Below are positions 40,506 to 48,668 of a stretch of 64,000 bases of DNA, one piece after another (the first letter of the stretch is position 1; every line of letters begins with the position of its first letter). The translations under genes and the position numbers were made by a program. The notes beneath the pieces are model-generated. The model searched no databases. It worked only from the letters and a program-made list of their open reading frames with translations, and was not told the DNA's origin. The DNA comes from Rhizobium sp. Leaf306 (lineage in GTDB: Bacteria > Pseudomonadota > Alphaproteobacteria > Rhizobiales > Rhizobiaceae): positions 558,001-622,000 of the forward strand of contig NZ_LMNX01000002.1 of NCBI RefSeq assembly GCF_001423425.1, given 5' to 3'.

Positions 40506-40658
40506 TAGGGGTTTGCGAACCGGATGAAAAGAGGTCTCGTCATATTCCTATCATCAACGTGAAAAGCTTGGAAAAGCCGCGCCGGTGACGGGGAGGTGAT
40601 TGGTGAGTAGGCTTCGTGCTATTATGTAGGACGATCTCGACCAATCGGCGGAAGACCT

Positions 40659-41453
40659 ATGAAGCAGTATCTCGACCTTCTCCGGCACGTGATGGAGACT
40701 GGCGCCGACCGCGGCGACCGCACCGGGACCGGTACCCGCTCGGTCTTCGGCTACCAGATGCGATTCGATCTGAACGAGGGTTTCCCGGTCCTCACCACGA
40801 AGAAGCTGCATCTGCGCTCGATCATCCATGAGCTCTTGTGGTTTTTGAAGGGCGATACGAACATTGCCTATCTCAAGGAAAATGGTGTCTCCATCTGGGA
40901 TGAATGGGCAGACGAAAAAGGCGATCTCGGTCCGGTTTACGGATATCAGTGGCGCTCATGGCCGACGCCTGATGGCGGTCATGTGGATCAGATCGCCAAC
41001 CTGATCGAGAACCTGAAGGTCAACCCGAACTCGCGCCGGCACATCGTCACAGCCTGGAATCCTGCACAGGTTGACGACATGGCGCTGCCGCCCTGCCATT
41101 GCCTGTTCCAGTTCTACGTGTCGGAGGGGCGGCTGTCGTGTCAGCTCTACCAGCGGTCGGCGGACATATTTTTGGGAGTTCCGTTCAACATCGCCTCTTA
41201 CGCGCTCCTGACCATGATGGTGGCGCAGGTGACCGGGCTGAAGCTTGGCGATTTCGTGCATACGCTTGGCGACGCGCATATCTATTCGGATCATTTCGAA
41301 CAGGCGCAGCTGCAGATGACGCGCGAGCCGAAGCCGCTGCCGACACTGCGTATCAATCCTGATGTGAAGGACATCTTCTCCTTCCGCTTCGAGGATTTTG
41401 CGCTGGAGAATTACGTCGCTGATCCCAGCATCAAAGCACCGATTGCAGTCTGA
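40659..41453 (+). CDS. thyA: thymidylate synthase
   Basis: ThyA makes dTMP from dUMP with methylene-tetrahydrofolate. The 264-aa protein matches E. coli ThyA in length and position of the catalytic cysteine: C146 in [12 protein letters not shown]. Other motifs are [31 protein letters not shown] and [25 protein letters not shown] precedes the ATG. The stop overlaps the folA start by one base, so thyA and folA are coupled, which suits their shared folate cycle. Confidence 0.98.
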   Translation: MKQYLDLLRHVMETGADRGDRTGTGTRSVFGYQMRFDLNEGFPVLTTKKLHLRSIIHELLWFLKGDTNIAYLKENGVSIWDEWADEKGDLGPVYGYQWRSWPTPDGGHVDQIANLIENLKVNPNSRRHIVTAWNPAQVDDMALPPCHCLFQFYVSEGRLSCQLYQRSADIFLGVPFNIASYALLTMMVAQVTGLKLGDFVHTLGDAHIYSDHFEQAQLQMTREPKPLPTLRINPDVKDIFSFRFEDFALENYVADPSIKAPIAV

Positions 41454-41980
41454 TGGCGGTTCCGGTCGCAATCTTCGTCGCGGTGTCGCGCAACAATGTC
41501 ATCGGCAGAGATGGCGACATGCCGTGGCGATTGTCGACCGACCTCAAACGTTTCAAGGCGATGACGCTCGGCAAGCCGATGGTGGTCGGGCGAAAGACGC
41601 TCGACAGCTTCGGCGGCAAGCCGCTGCCCGGCCGCCCGCATGTCGTGGTCACCCGCAATCGCGATCTCTCGGTCGAGGGTGTGGAGACGGCGGCGTCCCT
41701 CGAGCAGGCGATATCTAGGGCGAGGGAGATCGCTGCAGCGACCGGTGCTGAAGAGGTCGGCATTCTCGGCGGCGGTGAAATCTACGCGAAAGCAATCGAT
41801 CTGGCAGACCGACTTTACGTAACCCATGTGGAAGCGGATATTGCAGACGGTGATACGATGTTTCCAGCAATCGATCCAACCGTGTACGAAAAGATCGAGG
41901 AGATCTTCGTCCCGGCCGGCGAGCGCGACAGCTTTGCCACCCGTTTTGCTGTCTACAGCCGCCGATCGATGCCAAAGTGA
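41453..41980 (+). CDS. folA: dihydrofolate reductase
   Basis: FolA reduces dihydrofolate to tetrahydrofolate with NADPH, restoring the cofactor used by ThyA. The 175-aa protein has AVSRNNVIGRDGDMPWRLSTD (read as two parts), with the catalytic acid D30, the NADPH motif KPMVVGRKTLDSFGGKPLPG, and GAEEVGILGGGEIYAKAI. The ATG overlaps the thyA stop (TGATG). It is followed by the hflK promoter region. Confidence 0.96.
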   Translation: MAVPVAIFVAVSRNNVIGRDGDMPWRLSTDLKRFKAMTLGKPMVVGRKTLDSFGGKPLPGRPHVVVTRNRDLSVEGVETAASLEQAISRAREIAAATGAEEVGILGGGEIYAKAIDLADRLYVTHVEADIADGDTMFPAIDPTVYEKIEEIFVPAGERDSFATRFAVYSRRSMPK

Positions 41981-42021
41981 CATAATTCGTTACCGAACAC
42001 CGGGAAGTTATTGAAGCTGCG

Positions 42022-42050
42022 TTGAAAGCGGCTCTTCCGATACTTATAAC
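42022..42050 (+). promoter_or_regulatory. sigma-70-like promoter of hflK-hflC
   Basis: TTGAAA (42022-42027) and TATAAC (42045-42050) are separated by exactly 17 bases, close to consensus. Transcription would start near 42057, giving an 86-base leader before hflK. Confidence 0.55.
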
Positions 42051-42142
42051 GGCATGACCGGGGGCACGGACCGCGAGCTGCTGCATTTCAGGCGGCTCGG
42101 ACAGGCGACCGGTTAGGGAGTAGCACTAACAAAGAGGTTTTG

Positions 42143-43252
42143 ATGCCCTGGAGCAATCAGAATGGCGGCGGCGGCCCATGGGGCGGCGGCGGCGGCGGTA
42201 ACAATCAAGGACCTTGGGGACAAGGCCCGAACCGTCCGCGCGGCGGCGGTGGTGGCGGAGGGGGAAATGGCGGACCGCCTGACCTCGAAGACATCCTGCG
42301 GCGCAGCCAAGACCGGCTGAAGGGTTTTATGCCTGGTGGTTTCAACGGCGGAGCAGTCGCGGTCGTCTTTCTGGCCGTTCTCGCATTCCTGGCATTCGAA
42401 TCGATCTATACGGTTCAGCCGGACGAGCGGGGCGTCGAACTTCGATTTGGAAAGCCCAAGGAAGAACTGTCCATGCCGGGCCTTCACTTCCATCTTTGGC
42501 CGTTCGAAACGGTGGAGATCGTCAAGGTCACCGAGCAGCAGCAGAATATCGGTGCGCGCAGCAGTGCCACCAATTCGAATGCCGGATGGATGCTGACCGG
42601 CGACCAGAATATCGTCAACGTCCAGTTTTCGGTCCTCTTCACCGTCACCGATCCACGCGCCTATCTCTTCAACGTCGAGGCCCCGGCCCAGACGCTGCAG
42701 CAGGTTGCAGACAGCGCCATGCGCGAAGTCGTCGGACGCCGTCCGGCTCAGGATATTTTCCGCGACGCTCGTGAAGGCATGTCGACCCAGGTGCGCGACA
42801 TCATTCAGGGCACGATGGACCGTTACGGCGCAGGCATTGCCATCAACGCCGTGCCGATCGAAGATGCAGCGCCGCCGCGTGAAGTGGCAGACGCGTTCGA
42901 AGAGGTTCAGCGCGCCGAGCAGGACGAAGACCGTATCGTCGAGGAAGCCAATCGCTACGCCAACCAGAAGCTTGGTGGCGCCCGTGGTCAGGCCGCGCAG
43001 GTCCGCGAAGAGGCGTCCGCCTATCGTGACCAGACGGTCAACGAGGCTCAGGGTGAAGCGCAGCGCTTCGTGTCGATCTACGACCAATATGTGAACGCAC
43101 CGGACGTGACGCGCGAACGCATCTTCATCGAGACCATGGAGAACGTTCTGAAGAACTCCAACAAGGTCATCATCGAGCAGGGTCAGAACGTCGTCCCTTA
43201 TCTGCCGCTCAATGAAATCAACCGGCCGGCAGCCGCACAGGGGGGCAACTGA
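42143..43252 (+). CDS. hflK: membrane protease modulator HflK
   Basis: HflK forms, with HflC, a large membrane complex that modulates the FtsH protease. The 369-aa protein has a Gly/Asn/Pro-rich cytoplasmic N terminus (about residues 5-40), a single membrane segment (about 70-90, GAVAVVFLAVLAFLAFESIY) and an SPFH/band-7 domain starting VQPDERGVELRFGKP, followed by a long helix (AEQDEDRIVEEANRYANQKL). ATG 42143 has AGAGG upstream. The stop overlaps the hflC start. Confidence 0.96.
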   Translation: MPWSNQNGGGGPWGGGGGGNNQGPWGQGPNRPRGGGGGGGGNGGPPDLEDILRRSQDRLKGFMPGGFNGGAVAVVFLAVLAFLAFESIYTVQPDERGVELRFGKPKEELSMPGLHFHLWPFETVEIVKVTEQQQNIGARSSATNSNAGWMLTGDQNIVNVQFSVLFTVTDPRAYLFNVEAPAQTLQQVADSAMREVVGRRPAQDIFRDAREGMSTQVRDIIQGTMDRYGAGIAINAVPIEDAAPPREVADAFEEVQRAEQDEDRIVEEANRYANQKLGGARGQAAQVREEASAYRDQTVNEAQGEAQRFVSIYDQYVNAPDVTRERIFIETMENVLKNSNKVIIEQGQNVVPYLPLNEINRPAAAQGGN

Positions 43253-44214
43253 TGATCTCGAACAAATTGCCCGCTTTCCTGATCGGTCTCGCCGTTCTCC
43301 TTTTCCTCGTCTACTCGTCCGTCTTCGTCGTCAACGAACGGCAGCAGGCGCTCGTGCTTCGCTTCGGTGAAATCCAGAGCGTGAAGAACGAGCCGGGGAT
43401 CTATTTCAAGCTTCCCTTCGCCTTTGCCGATGCGGATCGCGTTCAGTATATCGAAGACCGCGCACTTCGCCTGGATCTCGACAATATCCGCGTTCAGGTC
43501 CGCGGCGGTGCCTTCTATGAAGTCGACGCGTTCGTGATCTACCGGATCGAAAACCCGCAGCGTTTCCGGGAAGCGGTTTCGGGCGATCGCGTGTCTGCCG
43601 AATCGCGTATCAGCACGCGTCTCGACGCCGGTCTGCGCCGCGTCTACGGTCTGCGCAGCTTTACTGAAGCACTCTCCGAAGAGCGTGCGTCGATGATGAC
43701 CGAGGTCAAGCGTGATCTCGACGTTGCCGCCGAAACGCTTGGGGTCAAGATCCAGGATGTTCGCATCCGCCGTACGGATCTGACGCAGGAAGTCTCGCAG
43801 CAGACGTTTGCGCGCATGCGTGCCGAGCGTCTCGCGGAAGCGGAACTCATCCGCGCCCGTGGTAGCGAAGAAGGCCAGCGCCGCCGTGCTATCGCCGACC
43901 GCCAGGTTGTCGAGTTCGTATCGGAAGCGCAGCGCGATTCGGAAATCATCCGAGGTCAGGGCGATGCCGAGCGTAACCGCATCTTCGGGGAAGCGTTCCA
44001 GCGTGATCCGTCGTTCTTCCAGTTCTACCGGTCGATGCGCGCCTATGTCGCCTCGATGGCCGGGAAGGATACGACCCTGGTGCTTTCGCCTGATTCACAG
44101 TTCTTCCGGTTCTTCAACTCGTCGGACGGAGTGGTAACGCCGCCTGCAGCGGGACGGCCTGCACCGGCCCAGCCGACGCCAGCCCAGCCGGCACCGGTGC
44201 AACCGACGAACTAA
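43252..44214 (+). CDS. hflC: membrane protease modulator HflC
   Basis: HflC is the partner of HflK in the FtsH-regulating complex. The 320-aa protein has an N-terminal membrane segment (LPAFLIGLAVLLFLVYSSVFVV, read in two parts), the SPFH domain (NERQQALVLRFGEIQSVKNE) and the helical ARGSEEGQRRRAIADRQV region, with a Pro/Ala-rich C-terminal tail. It overlaps hflK by one base. A terminator follows, so degP has its own promoter. Confidence 0.96.
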   Translation: MISNKLPAFLIGLAVLLFLVYSSVFVVNERQQALVLRFGEIQSVKNEPGIYFKLPFAFADADRVQYIEDRALRLDLDNIRVQVRGGAFYEVDAFVIYRIENPQRFREAVSGDRVSAESRISTRLDAGLRRVYGLRSFTEALSEERASMMTEVKRDLDVAAETLGVKIQDVRIRRTDLTQEVSQQTFARMRAERLAEAELIRARGSEEGQRRRAIADRQVVEFVSEAQRDSEIIRGQGDAERNRIFGEAFQRDPSFFQFYRSMRAYVASMAGKDTTLVLSPDSQFFRFFNSSDGVVTPPAAGRPAPAQPTPAQPAPVQPTN

Positions 44215-44224
44215 GCACTCAAGA

Positions 44225-44253
44225 AAAGGGCGGCCTGTCATGGCCGCCCTTTT
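44225..44253 (+). terminator. Rho-independent terminator after hflC
   Basis: AAAGGGCGGCC (44225-44235) pairs with GGCCGCCCTTT (44242-44252) over a 6-base loop, followed by TT. It starts 10 bases after the hflC stop. Confidence 0.85.
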
Positions 44254-44450
44254 CGCAACTGCCCTTTTCACCCGTCATCCACATCCATGTTCGCTGATGG
44301 TCGCGGTTTCACGAAAAGGTAATTTTCCCGGCCGTTATTCCGCCCTATGCTTTCTTCAGAACGGGGCGCGAGTTATCAATGCGTAACGTTGTGGGTTGCA
44401 CGGATGCTTTTCTGCCGCGGCAGACACCGTGACAGAAAACGAGGATGCCA

Positions 44451-46226
44451 ATGGGCCATTCGAAACTATCGTCCTTGAAGGGTTCCGTGAGCCTCGGTCT
44501 AGTGGTTGCCGTCATGGTCAGTCCGCTTCAGGCACTGGCGCAAAGCCCGGCCCAGCCGCAGCAGGTCCAGGCCCCGGCTCCTCGGCCACAGGCGCCAGCG
44601 CCTCAGGGACAGGCGCCCGCTCCGCAGGGGGAAGCCCCGGCACCTCCGGGACAGGCGCCGGCTCCACAGGCGAACAGCCAGCCGGCCACCCAGCCCGGCG
44701 GCATGCTGCCCGCGCCACCAGCGCCAGTCGGCAACAAGTTCAATCCGCCACCTCCGGTCAGCCCGTCCGCAGTGCCCGCCGGTCCAGCGCCGATCTCCGA
44801 CCTGGCGGAAGGTCTGCTCGACGCCGTCGTCAACATCTCGACGTCGCAGAGCGTCAAGGACCAGGGTGCCGGCCCGCAGCCGCAGATCCAGGAGGGCTCA
44901 CCCTTCCAGGAATTCTTCGACGACTTTTTCGACGACAAGGACAATCAGGGCGGAAACCAGAAGGTGTCTTCGCTCGGCTCCGGCTTCGTGATTGATTCCT
45001 CCGGCTATGTGGTGACGAACAACCACGTTATCGAAGGCGCCGACGATATCGAGGTGATTTTCCCGGATGGCCGTAAGTTGAAGGCCCGGCTGGTCGGCAC
45101 CGACACAAAAACCGACCTCTCCGTGCTGAAGGTCGAGTCCAAGACGCCGCTCAAGGCCGTTCCCTTCGGTGATTCCAAGAAGATCCGGATCGGCGACTGG
45201 GTCATGGCGATCGGCAATCCGTTCGGTCTTGGCGGGTCGGTGACGCTCGGCATCGTGTCCGCACGCGGCAGAAACATCAATGCAGGGCCCTACGACAACT
45301 TCATTCAGACGGATGCGGCGATCAACAAGGGCAATTCCGGCGGACCGCTGTTCAACATGCGCGGCGAGGTGATCGGGATCAACACGGCGATCATTTCGCC
45401 CTCCGGCGGCTCGATCGGGATCGGCTTTGCCGTCCCGACAGAACTTGCGGAAAACATCGTCCATCAGCTGATCGAGTTCGGCGAGACCCGCCGCGGCTGG
45501 CTCGGTGTCCGCATCCAGCCGGTCACCGACGATATTGCAGCGAGCCTGGGGCTCGACAAGGCCCGTGGAGCCCTGGTTTCCGGCGTCGTTGAAAACGGTC
45601 CGATCAAGAACGGTGAAATCAAGTCGGGCGATGTCGTGCTCGCCTTCGACGGACAGTCGGTCAGTTCGATGCGCGATCTGCCGCGGATTGTTGCCGAAAG
45701 CCCTGTGGGCAAGGATGTCGAGGTGCGTTTGCTGCGCGACGGCAAGGAGCAGACCGTCCGCATCACGCTCGGGCAACTCGATGATACGGCCGATGCCGCA
45801 GATGGCGATGAGCCGGCAGCACCCGAAGGACAGTCGCCAGACGCACAAAGCCCTGACGATCAGTCCCCGGATGACCAGGGCAAGAATGACAGCGGCTCCC
45901 CGGACGCCGGCGAGAAAAGCAGCGAGCCCGTCACGGTTTACGGCATGACGCTGAGCGTGCTGGATGAGGCGCACCGCAAGACGTTCGGGATCGCGGAAAG
46001 CGTCGAGGGCGTGGTGGTGTCCGAGGTGAAGGCTGGTTCGGTTGCCGCTGCCAAGGGCTTCAAGGCCGGCGACGTGGTGGTCGAAATCGCCCAGGACTTC
46101 GTCGAGAACCCGGGTGAGGTCGCCAAGCGCTTCGACGTGCTGAAGAAGGAAGGCCGCCGCAACGCGCATGTCATGGTGGCCGACAAGACCGGAAACCTGC
46201 GGTTCGTGGCACTTCCGCTGGAATAG
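44451..46226 (+). CDS. degP: periplasmic serine protease DegP/HtrA (Do family)
   Basis: DegP degrades or holds misfolded proteins in the periplasm. The 591-aa protein has a signal peptide cut after ALAQ, a Pro/Ala/Gln-rich spacer (about residues 32-110), the trypsin-like domain and two PDZ domains (RRGWLGVRIQPV and the one near VTVYGMTLSVLDE). The catalytic triad is H192 (TNNHVIEG), D222 (KTDLSVLKV) and S296 (GNSGGPL). ATG 44451 is favoured because GAGG stands 7 bases upstream; ATG 44445 is in frame. A second low-complexity Asp/Ser/Pro/Gln linker joins the PDZ domains. The spacer is longer than in E. coli DegP. Confidence 0.94.
   Translation: MGHSKLSSLKGSVSLGLVVAVMVSPLQALAQSPAQPQQVQAPAPRPQAPAPQGQAPAPQGEAPAPPGQAPAPQANSQPATQPGGMLPAPPAPVGNKFNPPPPVSPSAVPAGPAPISDLAEGLLDAVVNISTSQSVKDQGAGPQPQIQEGSPFQEFFDDFFDDKDNQGGNQKVSSLGSGFVIDSSGYVVTNNHVIEGADDIEVIFPDGRKLKARLVGTDTKTDLSVLKVESKTPLKAVPFGDSKKIRIGDWVMAIGNPFGLGGSVTLGIVSARGRNINAGPYDNFIQTDAAINKGNSGGPLFNMRGEVIGINTAIISPSGGSIGIGFAVPTELAENIVHQLIEFGETRRGWLGVRIQPVTDDIAASLGLDKARGALVSGVVENGPIKNGEIKSGDVVLAFDGQSVSSMRDLPRIVAESPVGKDVEVRLLRDGKEQTVRITLGQLDDTADAADGDEPAAPEGQSPDAQSPDDQSPDDQGKNDSGSPDAGEKSSEPVTVYGMTLSVLDEAHRKTFGIAESVEGVVVSEVKAGSVAAAKGFKAGDVVVEIAQDFVENPGEVAKRFDVLKKEGRRNAHVMVADKTGNLRFVALPLE
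44568..44672 (+). repeat. five imperfect 21-bp tandem repeats in degP
   Basis: Five in-frame 7-residue units follow each other: QAPAPRP, QAPAPQG, QAPAPQG, EAPAPPG, QAPAPQA. They make up much of the flexible spacer between the DegP signal peptide and protease. Such repeats can change copy number without shifting frame. Confidence 0.85.
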
Positions 46227-46235
46227 CCTGAGAGT

Positions 46236-46850
46236 TCAGGCTTTCTCGACAAGGCGGGCGTTCCGCCTTGTCCATTCCTCCGGTGTCATTGCATAGACGA
46301 CATGGCGCTTGAGGTGGGGATGCGTCTCCGGCACGCGCGGATGGTCGAAATCCATGCCGGCCGCCCGATGCATTCCAAGGCGCTTCATGACAGCCGTCGA
46401 GCGGTTATTGTCCGCTACGGCGAACGAGACGACAGCCTTGATGTCCTTCTCCACGAAGGCGAAATCAAGCAGCGCTTCTGCCGCTTCCGTCACATAGCCA
46501 TTGCCCCAGTAACGGGCAGCCAGACGCCAGCCGATCTCCACCGTTTCGGCCGGAAAAATCCCCGGCATATTGGCATAGGTCAGCCCGCAAAACCCGAGTG
46601 GCTCGCCGGTTTCCCTGAGTTCGAGCGCGTAAAAGCCAAGCCCGTTTTCGGAAAACATGTCGTTCAGTTTCCCGAGGAACGCATCCGATTCGTCGTGGCT
46701 GCGACGGAACGGAAAGAACGCCATCACGTCAGGATCCGCGTTGATTTCGCGGAACAGGTCCCGGTCCGTGGGGAGCCAGCGGCGCAGGACGAGGCGTGAA
46801 GTTTCAAGGAGCGTGGTTGCGATAGGCTGCGGCTGCATGGTGTTGCTCAT
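46236..46850 (-). CDS. GNAT family acetyltransferase, RimJ/RimL-like
   Basis: A 204-aa acetyltransferase of the GNAT_3 (RimJ/RimL) group. It starts with TSRLVLRRWLPTDRDLFREI, has the acetyl-CoA loop ARYWGNGYVTEAAEALLDFAF, and ends with NNRSTAVMKRLGMHRAAGM. Relatives acetylate N termini of ribosomal proteins or small amines, but the substrate is unknown. It points toward degP with 9 bases between the genes. The RBS stands very close to the chosen ATG; an ATG 12 bases downstream is possible. Confidence 0.87.
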   Translation of the reverse strand: MSNTMQPQPIATTLLETSRLVLRRWLPTDRDLFREINADPDVMAFFPFRRSHDESDAFLGKLNDMFSENGLGFYALELRETGEPLGFCGLTYANMPGIFPAETVEIGWRLAARYWGNGYVTEAAEALLDFAFVEKDIKAVVSFAVADNNRSTAVMKRLGMHRAAGMDFDHPRVPETHPHLKRHVVYAMTPEEWTRRNARLVEKA

Positions 46851-46864
46851 CCCTCTGTGGAGCC

Positions 46865-47758
46865 TCAGCCGGGAATGACGAAATCCGTCTTCCGGTAGCC
46901 CTGGATATAGAGGAGCGCGGTCAGGTCGCCGTGGTCGATTCGGATCTTGGCCTGGGCCGCAACAGTGGGCTTGGCGTGGAGGGCCACGCCGGAGCCTGCG
47001 ATGCCGAGCATGCCAAGGTCGTTTGCGCCATCGCCGACAGCAATCGTATCATCAGGGGTGATGCCGAGTTCGCGGGCGATCTCTTCCAACGCATCCACCT
47101 TGGCCTGTTTGCCGAGGATTGGTTCGGCGACGTCGCCGGTAAGGATACCATCCTGTTCGAGGAGGATGTTGGCGCGGTTGACGTCGAAGTCGAGCATTGC
47201 GGCGATGCGGCTGGTAAAGACGGTAAAGCCACCGGACACGAGTGCCGTGTACCCACCCTTCGCCTTCATCGTCGCGATCAGTTCCGGTCCACCCGATGTC
47301 AGCGTGATCCGCTTCTCGATGACCTCGTCGACGACGCCGATCGGCAGGCCTTTCAAGAGCGCCACCCGTTCTCTCAACGCCGGCTCGAATGCGATCTCGC
47401 CGTTCATGGCACGTGCCGTTATCGTCGCCACCTTGTCCTTCAAACCGACGACGTCGGCGAGTTCATCGATGCATTCCTGGCCGATCATGGTGGAATCCAT
47501 GTCTGCGATGAGGAACGACTTGCGCCGGGTTTCCGCCTGCTGCACCACAACATCGATCCGCTCCTCGCCGATCAAGCCGCGGAGTGTTTCTTCCGCAGCC
47601 GACGGATCGGTGCCGTCGCGAAGGGCGATATCGCAGGCGATCCCGTCTGCCAGCCAGTACAGACCGGAGGCGTTGACCGCTTCGGCGGCCCGTTCGGCGA
47701 TGGCCGGAGTGAGAACGGGGTTTGACGGATGGGCAATGAGCGTGGCAACGAAAGCCAT
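46865..47758 (-). CDS. serB: phosphoserine phosphatase
   Basis: SerB removes phosphate from phosphoserine in the last step of serine synthesis. The 297-aa HAD enzyme has an ACT-like N-terminal half, the nucleophile motif FLIADMDSTMIGQEC, KGGYTALVSGGFTVF (motif II) and IAVGDGANDLGMLGIAG (motifs III-IV). I chose ATG 47758 because AAGG stands 9 bases upstream; the next in-frame start (47776) lacks one. The start codon abuts the start codon of divergent miaA. Confidence 0.95.
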   Translation of the reverse strand: MAFVATLIAHPSNPVLTPAIAERAAEAVNASGLYWLADGIACDIALRDGTDPSAAEETLRGLIGEERIDVVVQQAETRRKSFLIADMDSTMIGQECIDELADVVGLKDKVATITARAMNGEIAFEPALRERVALLKGLPIGVVDEVIEKRITLTSGGPELIATMKAKGGYTALVSGGFTVFTSRIAAMLDFDVNRANILLEQDGILTGDVAEPILGKQAKVDALEEIARELGITPDDTIAVGDGANDLGMLGIAGSGVALHAKPTVAAQAKIRIDHGDLTALLYIQGYRKTDFVIPG

Positions 47759-48652
47759 ATGACCGACCTTATGCAAAATACTGATGCGATCCTGATAACC
47801 GGGCCAACTGCCAGCGGCAAGTCGGCGCTTGCCATTCGCATGGCACGCGAATGCGGCGGCGTCGTCGTCAATGCCGATAGCATGCAGGTTTACGACACGC
47901 TCAGGATCATCACCGCGCGTCCGTCAGAGGAAGAGACAGGGGACATCGCCCATTACCTCTATGGGCATGTGCCGGCGACGCACGCCTATTCGACGGGCGA
48001 ATGGCAGCGGGACGTATCCGCACTCCTGCCGGTCTTGAAAGAACAGGGGCGGATTCCGGTCTTCGTCGGCGGCACGGGGCTGTACTTCAAGGCGCTCACG
48101 GGCGGTCTGTCGGACATGCCGGAGATTTCCCAGGATATTCGGTGCCGTGTGCGCTTGCGGCTCAAGGAGGAGGGACCGCAGGCGCTTCACTCGGAGTTAT
48201 CGGCACGTGACGCGGCGGTGGCCGCCAATCTGAAGCCGATGGACGGACAGCGAATCCTGCGGGCACTGGAGGTGCTGGAAGAAACAGGCCGATCCATCAC
48301 CGAGTTTCAGGGCAAGGCAGGCCCGGTCATCATCGATCCGTTGCGAGCGCGCAAAATCGTCGTTCTGCCGGATCGAAAGATCCTGCACGATCGTATCAAT
48401 GCCCGCTTCGTCAAGATGCTGGATGGGGGCGCAGTCGAGGAGGTCGAATCGCTGCTCGCCTGCGATCCGGCCCCGGACCTGCCGATCATGAAGGCGATCG
48501 GCGTGCGGGAGATCGTCGAAATGCTCGCGGGACGGATGACCCGCGACGCGGTCATCGAGCGTGGCTCCGCGCTGACGCGGCAATACGCCAAGCGTCAGAT
48601 GACCTGGTTCCGCAACCAGATGGACGAAAGCTGGGAGCGCCTCGCGACGTGA
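47759..48652 (+). CDS. miaA: tRNA dimethylallyltransferase MiaA
   Basis: MiaA adds a dimethylallyl group to A37 of tRNAs that read codons beginning with U. The 297-aa protein has a P-loop GPTASGKS (residues 15-22), NADSMQVYDTL, the FVGGTGLYFKALTGGL motif and KRQMTWFRNQ near the end. ATG 47759 gives MTDLMQNTD, as in relatives; ATG 47774 is possible. It is divergent from serB with no bases between the two proposed starts and converges on the HerA-like gene after 16 bases. Confidence 0.95.
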   Translation: MTDLMQNTDAILITGPTASGKSALAIRMARECGGVVVNADSMQVYDTLRIITARPSEEETGDIAHYLYGHVPATHAYSTGEWQRDVSALLPVLKEQGRIPVFVGGTGLYFKALTGGLSDMPEISQDIRCRVRLRLKEEGPQALHSELSARDAAVAANLKPMDGQRILRALEVLEETGRSITEFQGKAGPVIIDPLRARKIVVLPDRKILHDRINARFVKMLDGGAVEEVESLLACDPAPDLPIMKAIGVREIVEMLAGRMTRDAVIERGSALTRQYAKRQMTWFRNQMDESWERLAT

Positions 48653-48668
48653 GGGCGCTCGCTCGGGA

